Shown here one piece after another: positions 41,891-51,700 of a stretch of 64,000 nt of DNA. A program made the translations under genes and the position numbers. Source of the DNA: an uncultured Pirellulaceae bacterium (lineage in GTDB: Bacteria > Planctomycetota > Planctomycetia > Pirellulales > Pirellulaceae); the NCBI GenBank assembly GCA_937929805.1, contig CALFUT010000031.1, forward strand, positions 124,001 through 188,000, read 5' to 3'. A model generated the notes under the pieces. It saw only the letters and a list, made by a program, of their open reading frames with translations, had not been told where the DNA came from and made no database searches. Position 1 is the first letter of the stretch; each line of letters opens with the position of its first letter.

Positions 41891-42449
41891 TGCATTCCAG
41901 AACACCGTCTTGAAATTGGTTGCCATTCTTGAACGCAACAATATTTCGTTTCATCTGACTGGCGGTGTAACCGGCTCGGCCTACGGCGAACCCAGATTGA
42001 CTCAAGACATCGATGTCGTGATTGAGAACGCTGGATCACTAGCGCGCAAGAGCCAGTTGGCTGACGAATTCTCTGCTGCCGGCTTTCTCTTCGACCACAA
42101 GTCAGTCAACGTTGCCATTGAACAAAAAGCGATGTTTCAGCTCTTTGACCCCGATGAATCTTTAAAGCTGGATGTTTACCCGCGGGAACTGATCGAGGGC
42201 GAATTAAGCCGGTCCAACCAGATGCCGATCTTTGAGGGCATCGATTTGCCGATCGTCTCGCGACAAGACGCGGCGGCTTCAAAATTGATCTGGATTGGCA
42301 AAGGTAGTCACAAGAGCCGAAGAGACCTCAGACAATTAATGCGGCGTTGCTCTAAGGTCGAGCAAGATTTTGTGACCGACTTCGCGGCAAAACACTCACT
42401 GGCTTCTTTGCTTGAAGCAGTGCTTCAAGAACCCGACGAAATCGCTTGA
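41877..42449 (+). CDS. Nucleotidyltransferase-fold protein (AbiEii/DUF6036-like)
   Basis: A 190-residue protein whose N-terminus reads FHLTGGVTGSAYGEPRLTQD followed by IDVVIE. The GG(x)n and the DxD-like Asp pair (Asp44 and Asp46 region) are the nucleotide- and metal-binding elements of the DNA polymerase beta superfamily of nucleotidyltransferases. The rest (LKLDVYPRELIEGELSRSNQ, LPIVSRQDAAASKLIWIGKG) matches the layout of DUF6036/AbiEii-type proteins, which often function as toxins in phage defence or modify tRNA or other proteins. It overlaps the upstream small gene by 14 bases. Its short length suggests a minimal fold. Biological role is unproven. Confidence 0.75.
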   Translation: MFPISAFQNTVLKLVAILERNNISFHLTGGVTGSAYGEPRLTQDIDVVIENAGSLARKSQLADEFSAAGFLFDHKSVNVAIEQKAMFQLFDPDESLKLDVYPRELIEGELSRSNQMPIFEGIDLPIVSRQDAAASKLIWIGKGSHKSRRDLRQLMRRCSKVEQDFVTDFAAKHSLASLLEAVLQEPDEIA

Positions 42450-42477
42450 ATGCAGCCCATGCAGCGCGGACGACGCA

Positions 42478-44085
42478 TCACACCTTTGCGGTGGAATCAA
42501 ACGCGCGGCCGGCGGATGTCGTTTTCCCGGCTAGGTAACCTTCACGGTCGATCTGATACAACCGCTCGCCCGTCGGCGTAGGGTACTCGCAACTGATGCA
42601 CGCTTGGCACAAGCCGTCTTTACCGATCCCGATCGCACGAGCCACCGATTCGATCGGCAGGTAACGCAACGTTTCGCAACCAAGATCGGCCGCCATTTGG
42701 TCCTGAATCTCAAACGTCAACGGCTCGCCCGGTGCGTAGTACCGCGGCGCGAAAAGCTGGTCGATGGTCGACATGTCGATCCCGTAAAAGCAAGGGGCGA
42801 CGATCGGCGGACACGCGACTCGCACGTGAATCTCTTTCGCACCGCCCTCATCGCGGACACGCTGCAACAACGCTTTCATGGTGGTGGACCGAACGATCGA
42901 GTCCTCCACCAAAATCACGCGCTTCCCCTCAAGCACCTCCCGTAACGGCGTGTACTTGATTTTGGCTCGATGGGCGCGGGCTTTTTGGGTGGACTCGATA
43001 AAGGTGCGGCCACTGTATCGATTGCGGATCAGACCTTCGCGGGACGGGACTTTCAAGTGAAACGCCATGCTGTCAGCAGCCGCTTTGCTGGTGTCGGGGA
43101 CCGGCACCACGATCGTGTCCTCGTCGATCGGGATCAGACCGGCTTCGCGTTCGATGTCCGCCAGTTCGCGCCCAAGCTCCGTCCGCGTCGTATAAACGCC
43201 GCGATCGTCCAGCGTACTGGCGACGTTCGCAAAATAGATCCACTCGAAAAAACAATGAGCCTGCCCACGTTCTTCGGTGAACGGCTCGATCTTCATCTGC
43301 CCGTCGACAATGGTAATCGCATGACCGGGAGCCAGTGATTTAATTTGTTCGCGTTCGTAACCCAAGTTCAACAGCGCGACGCTTTCACTGGCGGCGGCAA
43401 ACATGGCTCCATCGGTTGCGTAACAGAGTGGTTTGATGCCCAGCGGATCACGAGCGATCAGCAAGTCTCCTTTGGCGTTCAACAATGCCAGCGACCAAGC
43501 GCCATCCAGCCGGCTCGCGACGGCACTCATCATGTCGATCATCGACTCGTCAGGATGATCAGCCAGCCGACGTGAAAACTCGTGCATCAAAATCTCAGTA
43601 TCTGTGCTGCGAACGAGATGATTGTCCGGTTGAGCCAGCAGTTCATCCGCCAGCTGACGATAGTTTGCCAATTGACCGTTGAACGCGAAAGAAAACCACT
43701 GTCGCCGATTGAAGTGATGGCTCTCAAAAGGCTGAGCGTAACTGCGGTCGTCTTTGCCGCAAGTTGCGTAACGCACATGGCCAATCGCAGCGGGACCACT
43801 GTACTCGTTCATCAAACTTTCCGCTTTGCCGCTGTGCGACATACGGAAAACTTCTTGGACGCTGCCAATGTCACGATGCGTGTCGAGCAACTGACCGTTG
43901 ACTGGTTCCGGATGAAACCGGGAAATTCCTGCCGACAACTGGCCTCGATTCTGCATGTCCAGCAGCATTCGAGGAACTAGCGTCGACGCAAGATGCGGTT
44001 GGTCGCCCGGGCAAAGGGGGCTGACGGCCGCGTTGGGGAGGTGATAAATCGCGGCCACGCCGCACTCGTGATGAAGTTCGCTCAT
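42478..44085 (-). CDS. purF: Amidophosphoribosyltransferase
   Basis: PurF makes 5-phosphoribosylamine from PRPP and glutamine, the first step of purine synthesis. The 535-residue product starts MSELHHECGVAAIY, so Cys8 should become the N-terminal nucleophile after removal of a seven-residue propeptide. The glutaminase half shows NRGQLSAGIS, HVRYATCG and FAFNGQLANY. The transferase half has ILVEDSIVRSTTMKALL (PRPP loop). Cysteines in CFFEWIYFA, PCFYGIDMS and CQACISCEYP fit the [4Fe-4S] positions of the Bacillus-type enzyme. Deviations such as NRGQLSAGI and a long insertion after the Cys make it a diverged copy. The sequence is intact. Confidence 0.9.
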   Translation of the reverse strand: MSELHHECGVAAIYHLPNAAVSPLCPGDQPHLASTLVPRMLLDMQNRGQLSAGISRFHPEPVNGQLLDTHRDIGSVQEVFRMSHSGKAESLMNEYSGPAAIGHVRYATCGKDDRSYAQPFESHHFNRRQWFSFAFNGQLANYRQLADELLAQPDNHLVRSTDTEILMHEFSRRLADHPDESMIDMMSAVASRLDGAWSLALLNAKGDLLIARDPLGIKPLCYATDGAMFAAASESVALLNLGYEREQIKSLAPGHAITIVDGQMKIEPFTEERGQAHCFFEWIYFANVASTLDDRGVYTTRTELGRELADIEREAGLIPIDEDTIVVPVPDTSKAAADSMAFHLKVPSREGLIRNRYSGRTFIESTQKARAHRAKIKYTPLREVLEGKRVILVEDSIVRSTTMKALLQRVRDEGGAKEIHVRVACPPIVAPCFYGIDMSTIDQLFAPRYYAPGEPLTFEIQDQMAADLGCETLRYLPIESVARAIGIGKDGLCQACISCEYPTPTGERLYQIDREGYLAGKTTSAGRAFDSTAKV

Positions 44086-44460
44086 CGAGTTTTCAAGTTA
44101 CTTTGCTGGGAATGAACTAGGTGCCTCTCTGCGGCGCTGAGAGGCAGCGGGCAATTTTAGGGACGGCATAGCAAATCCACAACCGTTAACGCAGAAGGCA
44201 AGTTTGAACCCACCGCCAAGGAGAATGAAACCTCAACGGATTCTCTCCATTTTGCGGTGACTTTTATTCTGCCACTTGCTTAAAAGCTCGGGCGACGACC
44301 GATCACGGACAGGTTTTCTGAAGCCAGCACCAAGAAGCGGTTCTGCCCGCGCCTATTCGATTAGGTGACGCGCGATACAATGTTTTTCAACCATTTTTTT
44401 GCGATCACCGCGATCATTTTTGCCAACTTAGCACCACCGATTTTCTTCAGGAACTTCAGC
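44086..44460. promoter_or_regulatory. Divergent region between purF and aminotransferase gene
   Basis: 375 bases hold the starts of two divergent genes. A 7-bp stem, GCCTCTC/GAGAGGC with a 9-base loop (44123-44145), lies 38 bases upstream of purF. It could regulate purF expression, but I see no known purine riboswitch core. The aminotransferase frame is open back to 44365; ATG 44461 is the better start. Confidence 0.45.
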
Positions 44461-45585
44461 ATGACCATGCCAGAACTCGACCATTGGATCGCCGATCGTA
44501 CTCGTAATTTTGATTCGAGTGGCATCCGACGCATGTTCGATCTGGCCGCCAAGCTGGAAGATCCGATCAACCTGTCAATCGGCCAGCCGGATTTTGATGT
44601 TCCGCCTCCGATCAAAGAGGAATTGATCAAGGCCATCCAAGACGGCAAGAACGGGTATGCGTTGACTCAAGGCATGCCGGTCCTGCGAGATAAATTGCAA
44701 GCCAAAGTCGATGCAGAATTCGGGCACGATGATCGCGAACTGTTCGTTTGCAGTGGAACAAGCGGCGGTCTGCTGCTGGCCGTGCTTTCGCTGGTCAATC
44801 CGGGCGACGAGGTCATTTACTTCGACCCGTTTTTTGTGATGTACCCGGCCATGATCGAGCTGGCTGGTGGCAAGAGTGTCACGATCAGCACTTATCCGGA
44901 TTTCAAGATCGATATCGATCGCTTGGAAGCTGCGATCACCGACAAAACGAAAATGATCATCCTCAACAGTCCCTCCAACCCGACGGGGGTCTGCTACAGC
45001 GAAGAAGAGATCAAGGCCGTCGCGGAACTGGCGGACAAGAAAGGAATCGCGTTGGTTTCGGACGAGATCTACAGCACGTTCGTCTACGATCAGCCTCATG
45101 TTTCGCCTGCGAAGTTCAACCCGAATACGATCGTCATTGACGGCTTCTCAAAAACGTATGCCATGACAGGGCTTCGCGTCGGCTACGTTCATGCCCCTCG
45201 TCACTTGCTGCAGACGATGTTGAAGATCCAGCAGTACACCTTTGTTTGTGCGCCTCAACCGGCTCAATGGGCGGGAGCGGTGGCGGTCGATTTTGACATG
45301 ACGCCATACGTGGATCGCTACCGGGAAAAACGCGATCGTTTTATTGATGGGATCAAGGACCATTATGAAATCGTCCAACCGGGCGGAGCGTTCTACATCT
45401 ATCCAAAACTGCCGTGGGGGACTGGGCAGGAGTTCGTGGAGAAAGCCATCGAGAACAACATGATGGTGATACCCGGAAACATTTTCAGCGATCACGACAC
45501 GCATTTCCGGATCTCCTACGCGGCAGACGAAGCCGTTCTCGATCGCGGCATCGAAACGCTATGCCGATTGGCCGAGATGAAATAG
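44461..45585 (+). CDS. Class I/II pyridoxal-phosphate aminotransferase
   Basis: The ATG at 44461 gives 374 residues of a fold-type I aminotransferase. INLSIGQPDFDVPPPI, NGYALTQGMPVLRDKL and ILNSPSNPTGVCYSEEEI mark the substrate and PLP sites. Lys231 in SKTYAMTGLRVGY is the PLP-binding lysine, and FRISYAAD holds the carboxylate-binding Arg. The family includes aspartate and other amino-acid aminotransferases (aspC/patA type). The substrate cannot be decided by reading. The open upstream frame includes a Phe-rich stretch not expected in the enzyme. The giant surface-protein gene follows. Confidence 0.9.
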   Translation: MTMPELDHWIADRTRNFDSSGIRRMFDLAAKLEDPINLSIGQPDFDVPPPIKEELIKAIQDGKNGYALTQGMPVLRDKLQAKVDAEFGHDDRELFVCSGTSGGLLLAVLSLVNPGDEVIYFDPFFVMYPAMIELAGGKSVTISTYPDFKIDIDRLEAAITDKTKMIILNSPSNPTGVCYSEEEIKAVAELADKKGIALVSDEIYSTFVYDQPHVSPAKFNPNTIVIDGFSKTYAMTGLRVGYVHAPRHLLQTMLKIQQYTFVCAPQPAQWAGAVAVDFDMTPYVDRYREKRDRFIDGIKDHYEIVQPGGAFYIYPKLPWGTGQEFVEKAIENNMMVIPGNIFSDHDTHFRISYAADEAVLDRGIETLCRLAEMK

Positions 45586-45790
45586 ACCAATGTCGCCGCA
45601 TGTTTCGACGTGTCTATGGAGGTCGAAAAAACACAACGTTGCATTTTCTCGATGCCAATGCGGAGAAAACGTCGTTATACTGGACGTGCGGACAAGTAGG
45701 CTCCCTTGTCTGTCTATTTCGTTTTCGTTGTCTGCAATTGCTTGTAGATATCGAAGATCACAGCACTTCTTTTGGAAATGTCGACACACC

Positions 45791-48700
45791 ATGGGAAAGA
45801 ATCGCAAATCGAAAAGTCAGAACAATCGCAAGCCTGTTTCCTCTCGCGCCCAGAATCGACGACTTGCTCAACGAGCCAGCAAGAGCCAACTGCATGACTT
45901 TGAAGTGTTGGAAGACCGCCGGCTTCTTGCGGCGGTGACGGTTGGAAACAACACAGACGTCGTTGATGGTGATGTTTCTTCGATCACCAATTTGATTGCC
46001 TCGCCAGGAGCGGATGGGATTTCGCTGCGTGAGGCGATCGCTGCCAGCAATGTCACCGATGGCCCCGACACGATCACCTTTGACCCGGCGGTGTTTACTG
46101 GCGGAGCGAGCAGCCTGATCCGATTGACCCAAGGCGGGCTGGGAATCTGGGACTCGATGAACATTGATGCGTCGGCGGCTGTCGACGTAACGATCACGGG
46201 CGACGCACTTGGCAATGATGTCGTTGATGCTTCCTTTATCACGGACATTGCAGAAAGTGGACCACTGTCAGTGTTTTCTTCGAGCAACTTGCTTGACGAC
46301 AACTCACGGGTATTCGCTTTTGGCAGAGAGGGATTTTCCTCGAGCGGTGACCTGACGCTAACGGGTCTCACGATTACCGGTGGCTTCTACAGAGGATTCG
46401 GATCGTACGGAGGTGGTGGCGGAATCTACTTTTTCTCCAATGATCGGCTTACGTTGACGGACACGATTGTCAGTGGGAACGGTTCTGGAAGGGAAGGCGG
46501 TGGAATCCATGCTCAATTTGGTGAAGTCATTTTGGAAAATAGCGAGGTCAGTAGAAATGCATCCTCAGCTGATTCAAACGGATTCGACAGCGGTGGCGGA
46601 GGAGGAATTTTTGTTGACAACGGATCGCTGGCTCTGACTGATACTGTCGTCAGCGGCAACTACACCGCCCGGAGCGGTGCTCGCGGAGGCGGCATCTTCA
46701 CATCGAGCAGTCCTGTAACATTGACCAATAGCGAAATCACCGACAATCACACCCGTGGTGGTAGTTCGAGAGGTGGAGGCATCTACACAAGCCGAGGCTC
46801 TCTGACATTGGTTGGCACGACCGTCAGTGGCAACTCAACTCTTGGAGGCAGTTCTGGTGGTGGTGGCATTGGGGCGGTGTATGCCGATGCCGTGCTCACC
46901 GACAGTGTGGTTGGTGACAACCAAACCCTTGGATTTGAATCACCCGGGGGTGGAATCTATGCGGGATCCTACTTTTACAATTCATCCGGCTCGGTGACAT
47001 TGACCAACAGCACGATCAGCGGAAACTCCACCATCGGTGACGGCGGTCGGGGTGGCGGCATCGCCACAACAAGGCCGCTCACCGTCGAAGGCAGCACCAT
47101 CGTCAACAATTCAACGGCTGGGGAAACAGCCTTTGAGTTTTCGATCGGAGACTCAAGTTCCAGTGGTGGTGGAATTTCGGCATTGGCCCCCGTTACGTTG
47201 ACCAATACCACGGTGCAAGGAAATTCGACATCTGGAGATGACGCGGTAGGTGGGGGCATTGCTGGCTTTGAGGTGACATTGACCAACAGCATGGTGCTGG
47301 ACAATTCGACCGCCGGCGAAAGAGCGAGTGGCGGTGGAATCGACGGTGCCACGCTGACTTTGACCGAGAGCACCGTGCGAGGAAATTCGACCTCGGGCGT
47401 TGAGGCAACCGGCGGAGGAATCTCAGCGGGATCACTCAATGCAACCAACAGCACCTTCGATGCAAACTCGACTGACGGGGACGATGCGTTTGGCGGTGGC
47501 ATCAGCTTGTCCGATGGAGTCCTAATGGGAAGTACCGTAAGTGGAAACTCAGCTTCGGGAGCCAATGCCGATGGTGGTGGAATCAGCTTCCGCTTCGACG
47601 GCTTCGGGAGCGTCGCGCTATCGCTGCTCAATAGCACAGTCAGTGGAAATTCAACGAACGGGACTGGAGGTGCGATCTCTTTGGGACAAAGCCAATTTAA
47701 CCGATCCTTCGAACTAGATTTGAACCTGATTAGTACCACAATCACAAACAACTCGTCCGCCGGTGATGGCGGTGGAGTGTTTGTCTTTGATTTTTCGAGA
47801 TTTCCAACAACCACGATCGAAAACTCGATTCTAGCCGGCAACATTCAAAACCTTGCGGTGGGCTCCCTAGGTGTACCGAACGATCTGGTTGTTTCCAACC
47901 CTAACAGAGAATTAACGATCAGCTACAGCCTAATCGGTGTGGCAGATAGCATCACGCAACCCATCACCAACAACTTCGGCAACCGATTCGGGACAGCGGC
48001 CAGCCCGTTGGATCCACGACTTGCCCCACTGGCCGACAACGGCGGACCGACACAAACCCATGCCTTGCTCCCCAACAGCCCAGCCTTTGATGCTGGCAGT
48101 TTGGCGTTGGCCGTGGACGAGAACGGCGATCCGCTACCAACCGACCAGCGAGGCGTTGGGTTCGACCGCGTTTCAGTAGCCTCCGTCGATATCGGATCGT
48201 TTGAATTGGACATCAGCGGGTTCCCCGATGGACCCGTCGTTCTGAATACGGTTCGTGACGAAGGAGGCGTGCTAGACCGCCCGGACTTGTTGACGACTTA
48301 TGCTGTCACGTTTGACACAGACGTGGATGTTGAAGCAGAAGATCTGCTTGTCTTCAACGATTCGCTTAATCGAACAGCGGTCGACTTGTCGGCGGTCGCG
48401 TTCACTTATGACTCAACCACGCTGACGGCCACTTGGGATTTCAGTGCATTGCCGCTCGATCCGGCTTTCTACTTTTTCGAACTGTCCGACAACATTGTTT
48501 TGGCTGATTCAAACGTGCCGCTAGATGGCGATGGTGACGGCATTTTTGGTGGCAACTTTGTTGAATCGCTGTACGTGGCGATCCCGGGCGACGCCAATCT
48601 GGATGGACGGGTCACCGTGCTGGGCGATGCATTTCCGTTGATAGGAAACCTTGGCACGACAGTCGGAGCCACATGGGCTGAAGGTGATTTCAATGGCGAT

Positions 48701-51700
48701 GGCAACGTGAACGTTTTGGGCGACGGCTTTATTCTAGTTGGCCAACTTGGACAAGCCACGACTCGTCAATTGATTGTCGACAATTCACTGGACGTCGTGA
48801 ACGGCGATACGTCGTCAGTTCCGAACTTGCTCAACTCGCCCGGAGTCGATGGGATCTCATTGCGTGAAGCGATCATTGCCAGCAACAACACGCCCGTTCC
48901 GGACTTTATCAATTTCGATCGGTCTGTGTTTACTGGCGGAGCGGATAGCTTGATCCGTTTGACGGGAGGCGAGCTTGGGATCACGGACACGCTAAGCATT
49001 GATGGCTCGACTGCCTTCGACGTCACTATTTCTGGCGATGCAAATGGCGATGACATCACGGACGCGGCATTCATTACGGATGTCGTGGCGAGTTTCGGCG
49101 AGATAGCCGGAGCGGCCAATGATTTGCTGGACGACAACTCACGAGTTCTGAATTTTGTCGGTGTCACCGGTGATTTGACGCTGACTGGCCTGATGGTTAC
49201 CGGTGGACGGACGATGTTGGACAATGAAAGCGGTGCAGGAATTCGTTTTGTTTCCTCTGGTCAGCTTCTATTGACCGACAGTTCCGTCAGGGGCAACTCA
49301 ACCGCAGGCAGATCCGCCTCGGGTGGAGCGATCTATGTTGAGTCAGGCTTCACAACGTTGTCAGACAGCACTGTCAGCGACAACTCGACCGCAGGCAGAT
49401 CCGCCTCAGGTGGAGCGATCTACACTGAGTCAGGCTCGTTAACGTTGGCAAACAGCACTGTCAGCAACAACTCAACCGCAGGGAGGTCTGCCTTGGGCGG
49501 CGGAATAGCGACCGACACAGGCTCTGTCTCGTTAGTAGACAGCACGGTTGATGGCAATTCGACCAGCGGAACTGTTGCCCAAGGAGGCGGAATCGTATCA
49601 AATTCGGGAGACGTGACTTTAAACAATAGCCTTGTTGTCAGAAACTCCACGACAGGGGTACGTAGTTCTTACGGAGGTGGAATTAAAACCAACTCTGGGG
49701 CGGTAACCTTAGTTAACAGTTCAGTCGACCTCAACTTTACCGAAGGCTTCAATGGTCAGGGCGGTGGCATCCAAACGAGATCTGGCACAGTTACTCTCAA
49801 CAACAGTAGCGTCGATGGGAATTCGACCGCTGGCCGTTCAGCCTCCGGCGGCGGCATTCACTCCATCTTTGGATCGGTCGTTCTGGTAGATAGTACCGTC
49901 AACAACAACTCCACGATGGGAGACTCAGCTGATGGTGGGGCGATCTACGCAAGAAGCGGTTCGGTCAGTGTGACAAACAGTTCGATCAGTGATAACACAA
50001 CGGCGGGCATTTATTCCGATGGCGGTGGAATTTCAACAGCCTTGGCTCCAGTATCTTTGACTGGCAGCACGATCAGTGGAAACTCAACCCGTGGGAACGA
50101 TGCTTCTGGCGGAGGGATTTACACTCGTGGTTCTGCAACGCTGATTGGTAGTACGATCAGTGGAAATTCGACTGAAGGAGTCGGATCGTTGGGCGGAGGG
50201 ATTTTGACCAAAGGGGATGCGATTACGCTAGGCAGCAGCACAGTTACGGAAAACTCAGCGGGCGACGGGGGAGGAGGTATCTTTGCGGACACTGGATTCG
50301 TGACGGAGCAATCCTTAACAATTCAGAACTCGATTGTTGCAGGGAATACGCAAAATACGCATTCCGGAACCGGCTCGCCCAATGACCTTGTGACAAGATT
50401 TTCCGACTCAGTGGCACTCGACCACAGCTTGATTGGAGTGATGGATGACGCTTCCGCAAACTCCACATTCTCATTCTTTGGCAGCGGAAATCAACTTGGC
50501 ACGTTCACTAGTCCGCTTGATCCGCTGCTTGCCCCATTGGCTGACAACGGCGGGCCAACTCTGACGCATACTCTATTGCCCGGCAGCCCCGCCATTGATG
50601 CGGGCAACTCAACCGAAGCGTTCGATCAGCGTGGGTTCGATCGGGTTGTCGACCAAGCGTTTGTCGATAACGCAAGTTCAAGCAATGGCAGCGACATTGG
50701 AGCAGTCGAATTTGAAGGAACGATTCTGATCGTCACTACGGCCAACGATGAACTTGACGCCAGCGACACGGACTTGAGCACTTTCGACCCGAGCGACCTG
50801 TCGCTGCGTGAAGCGATTGCCATCACCAACGGGCTATCGGGCAGCGATGGTGTCTTTTTCGATCCAAGCGTATTTACCGGTGGGGCCGACAGCCTGATCC
50901 GCCTAATCGATGGTGAACTGGAAATCACAGACGGGGTGGCGATCGATGCTTCGACCTCCATTGATGTGACGATCACTGGAGATGCAAACAGCGATGACGT
51001 CACCGATGCACAGTTCATTACGGATGTGGCAGCAAGTTTTGGAGGCACAGCCGAAGCTTCCGATGATCTGCTGGATGATAACTCGCGAGTTTTGAATTTC
51101 TCGGGCGAAGAAGGCAACTTGACCTTGGCAAGGCTCACCGTGACGGGAGGCCGGACGACAGCAACCTCTGACGAAGGCGGTGGAATCCGCTTCGATTCAG
51201 CCGGAGACTTCTCCGTGATCAACAGCACGGTTGCTGGCAACTCCACGACGGGAAGTTCTGCCGATGGTGGCGGGATTTATACAGACAATGGGCCATTGAC
51301 ATTGCTCAACAGCACCGTCAGTCGAAATTCCACCTTGGGGTCTGGTGCCTATGGTGGTGGGATCAATTCACGCCTCGCTTTGGTAACGCTTAACAATAGC
51401 ACAGTCATCGGCAATTCAACTGTGGGGCGGTCTGCCGACGGTGGCGGGATACATGTTTTCATTGGCGACGTGACTTTGAACGACAGTACGGTCAGCGGGA
51501 ACTTCACTCTGGGCGATGATGCGGGTGGTGGCGGGATTTACGTCGACAATGGCGACTTGACCTTGGTGAATAGTACCGTCAGTGGCAACTCGACTTCGGG
51601 CGATGATGCTATAGGTGGAGGGCTTGCTCTCGACTCTGGCGAATTGACCATCGTGGGTAGCACTGTGAGCGGAAACTCCACGTCGGGCGAGGATGCTATA

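Noticed and set aside
46975-47844. 289-codon antisense frame within the giant gene, and similar ones at 50626-51246 and 51799-52200
   Set aside because: They mirror the repeated beta-helix codons on the other strand; the Pro/Ser/Leu bias is a by-product of the sense repeats.
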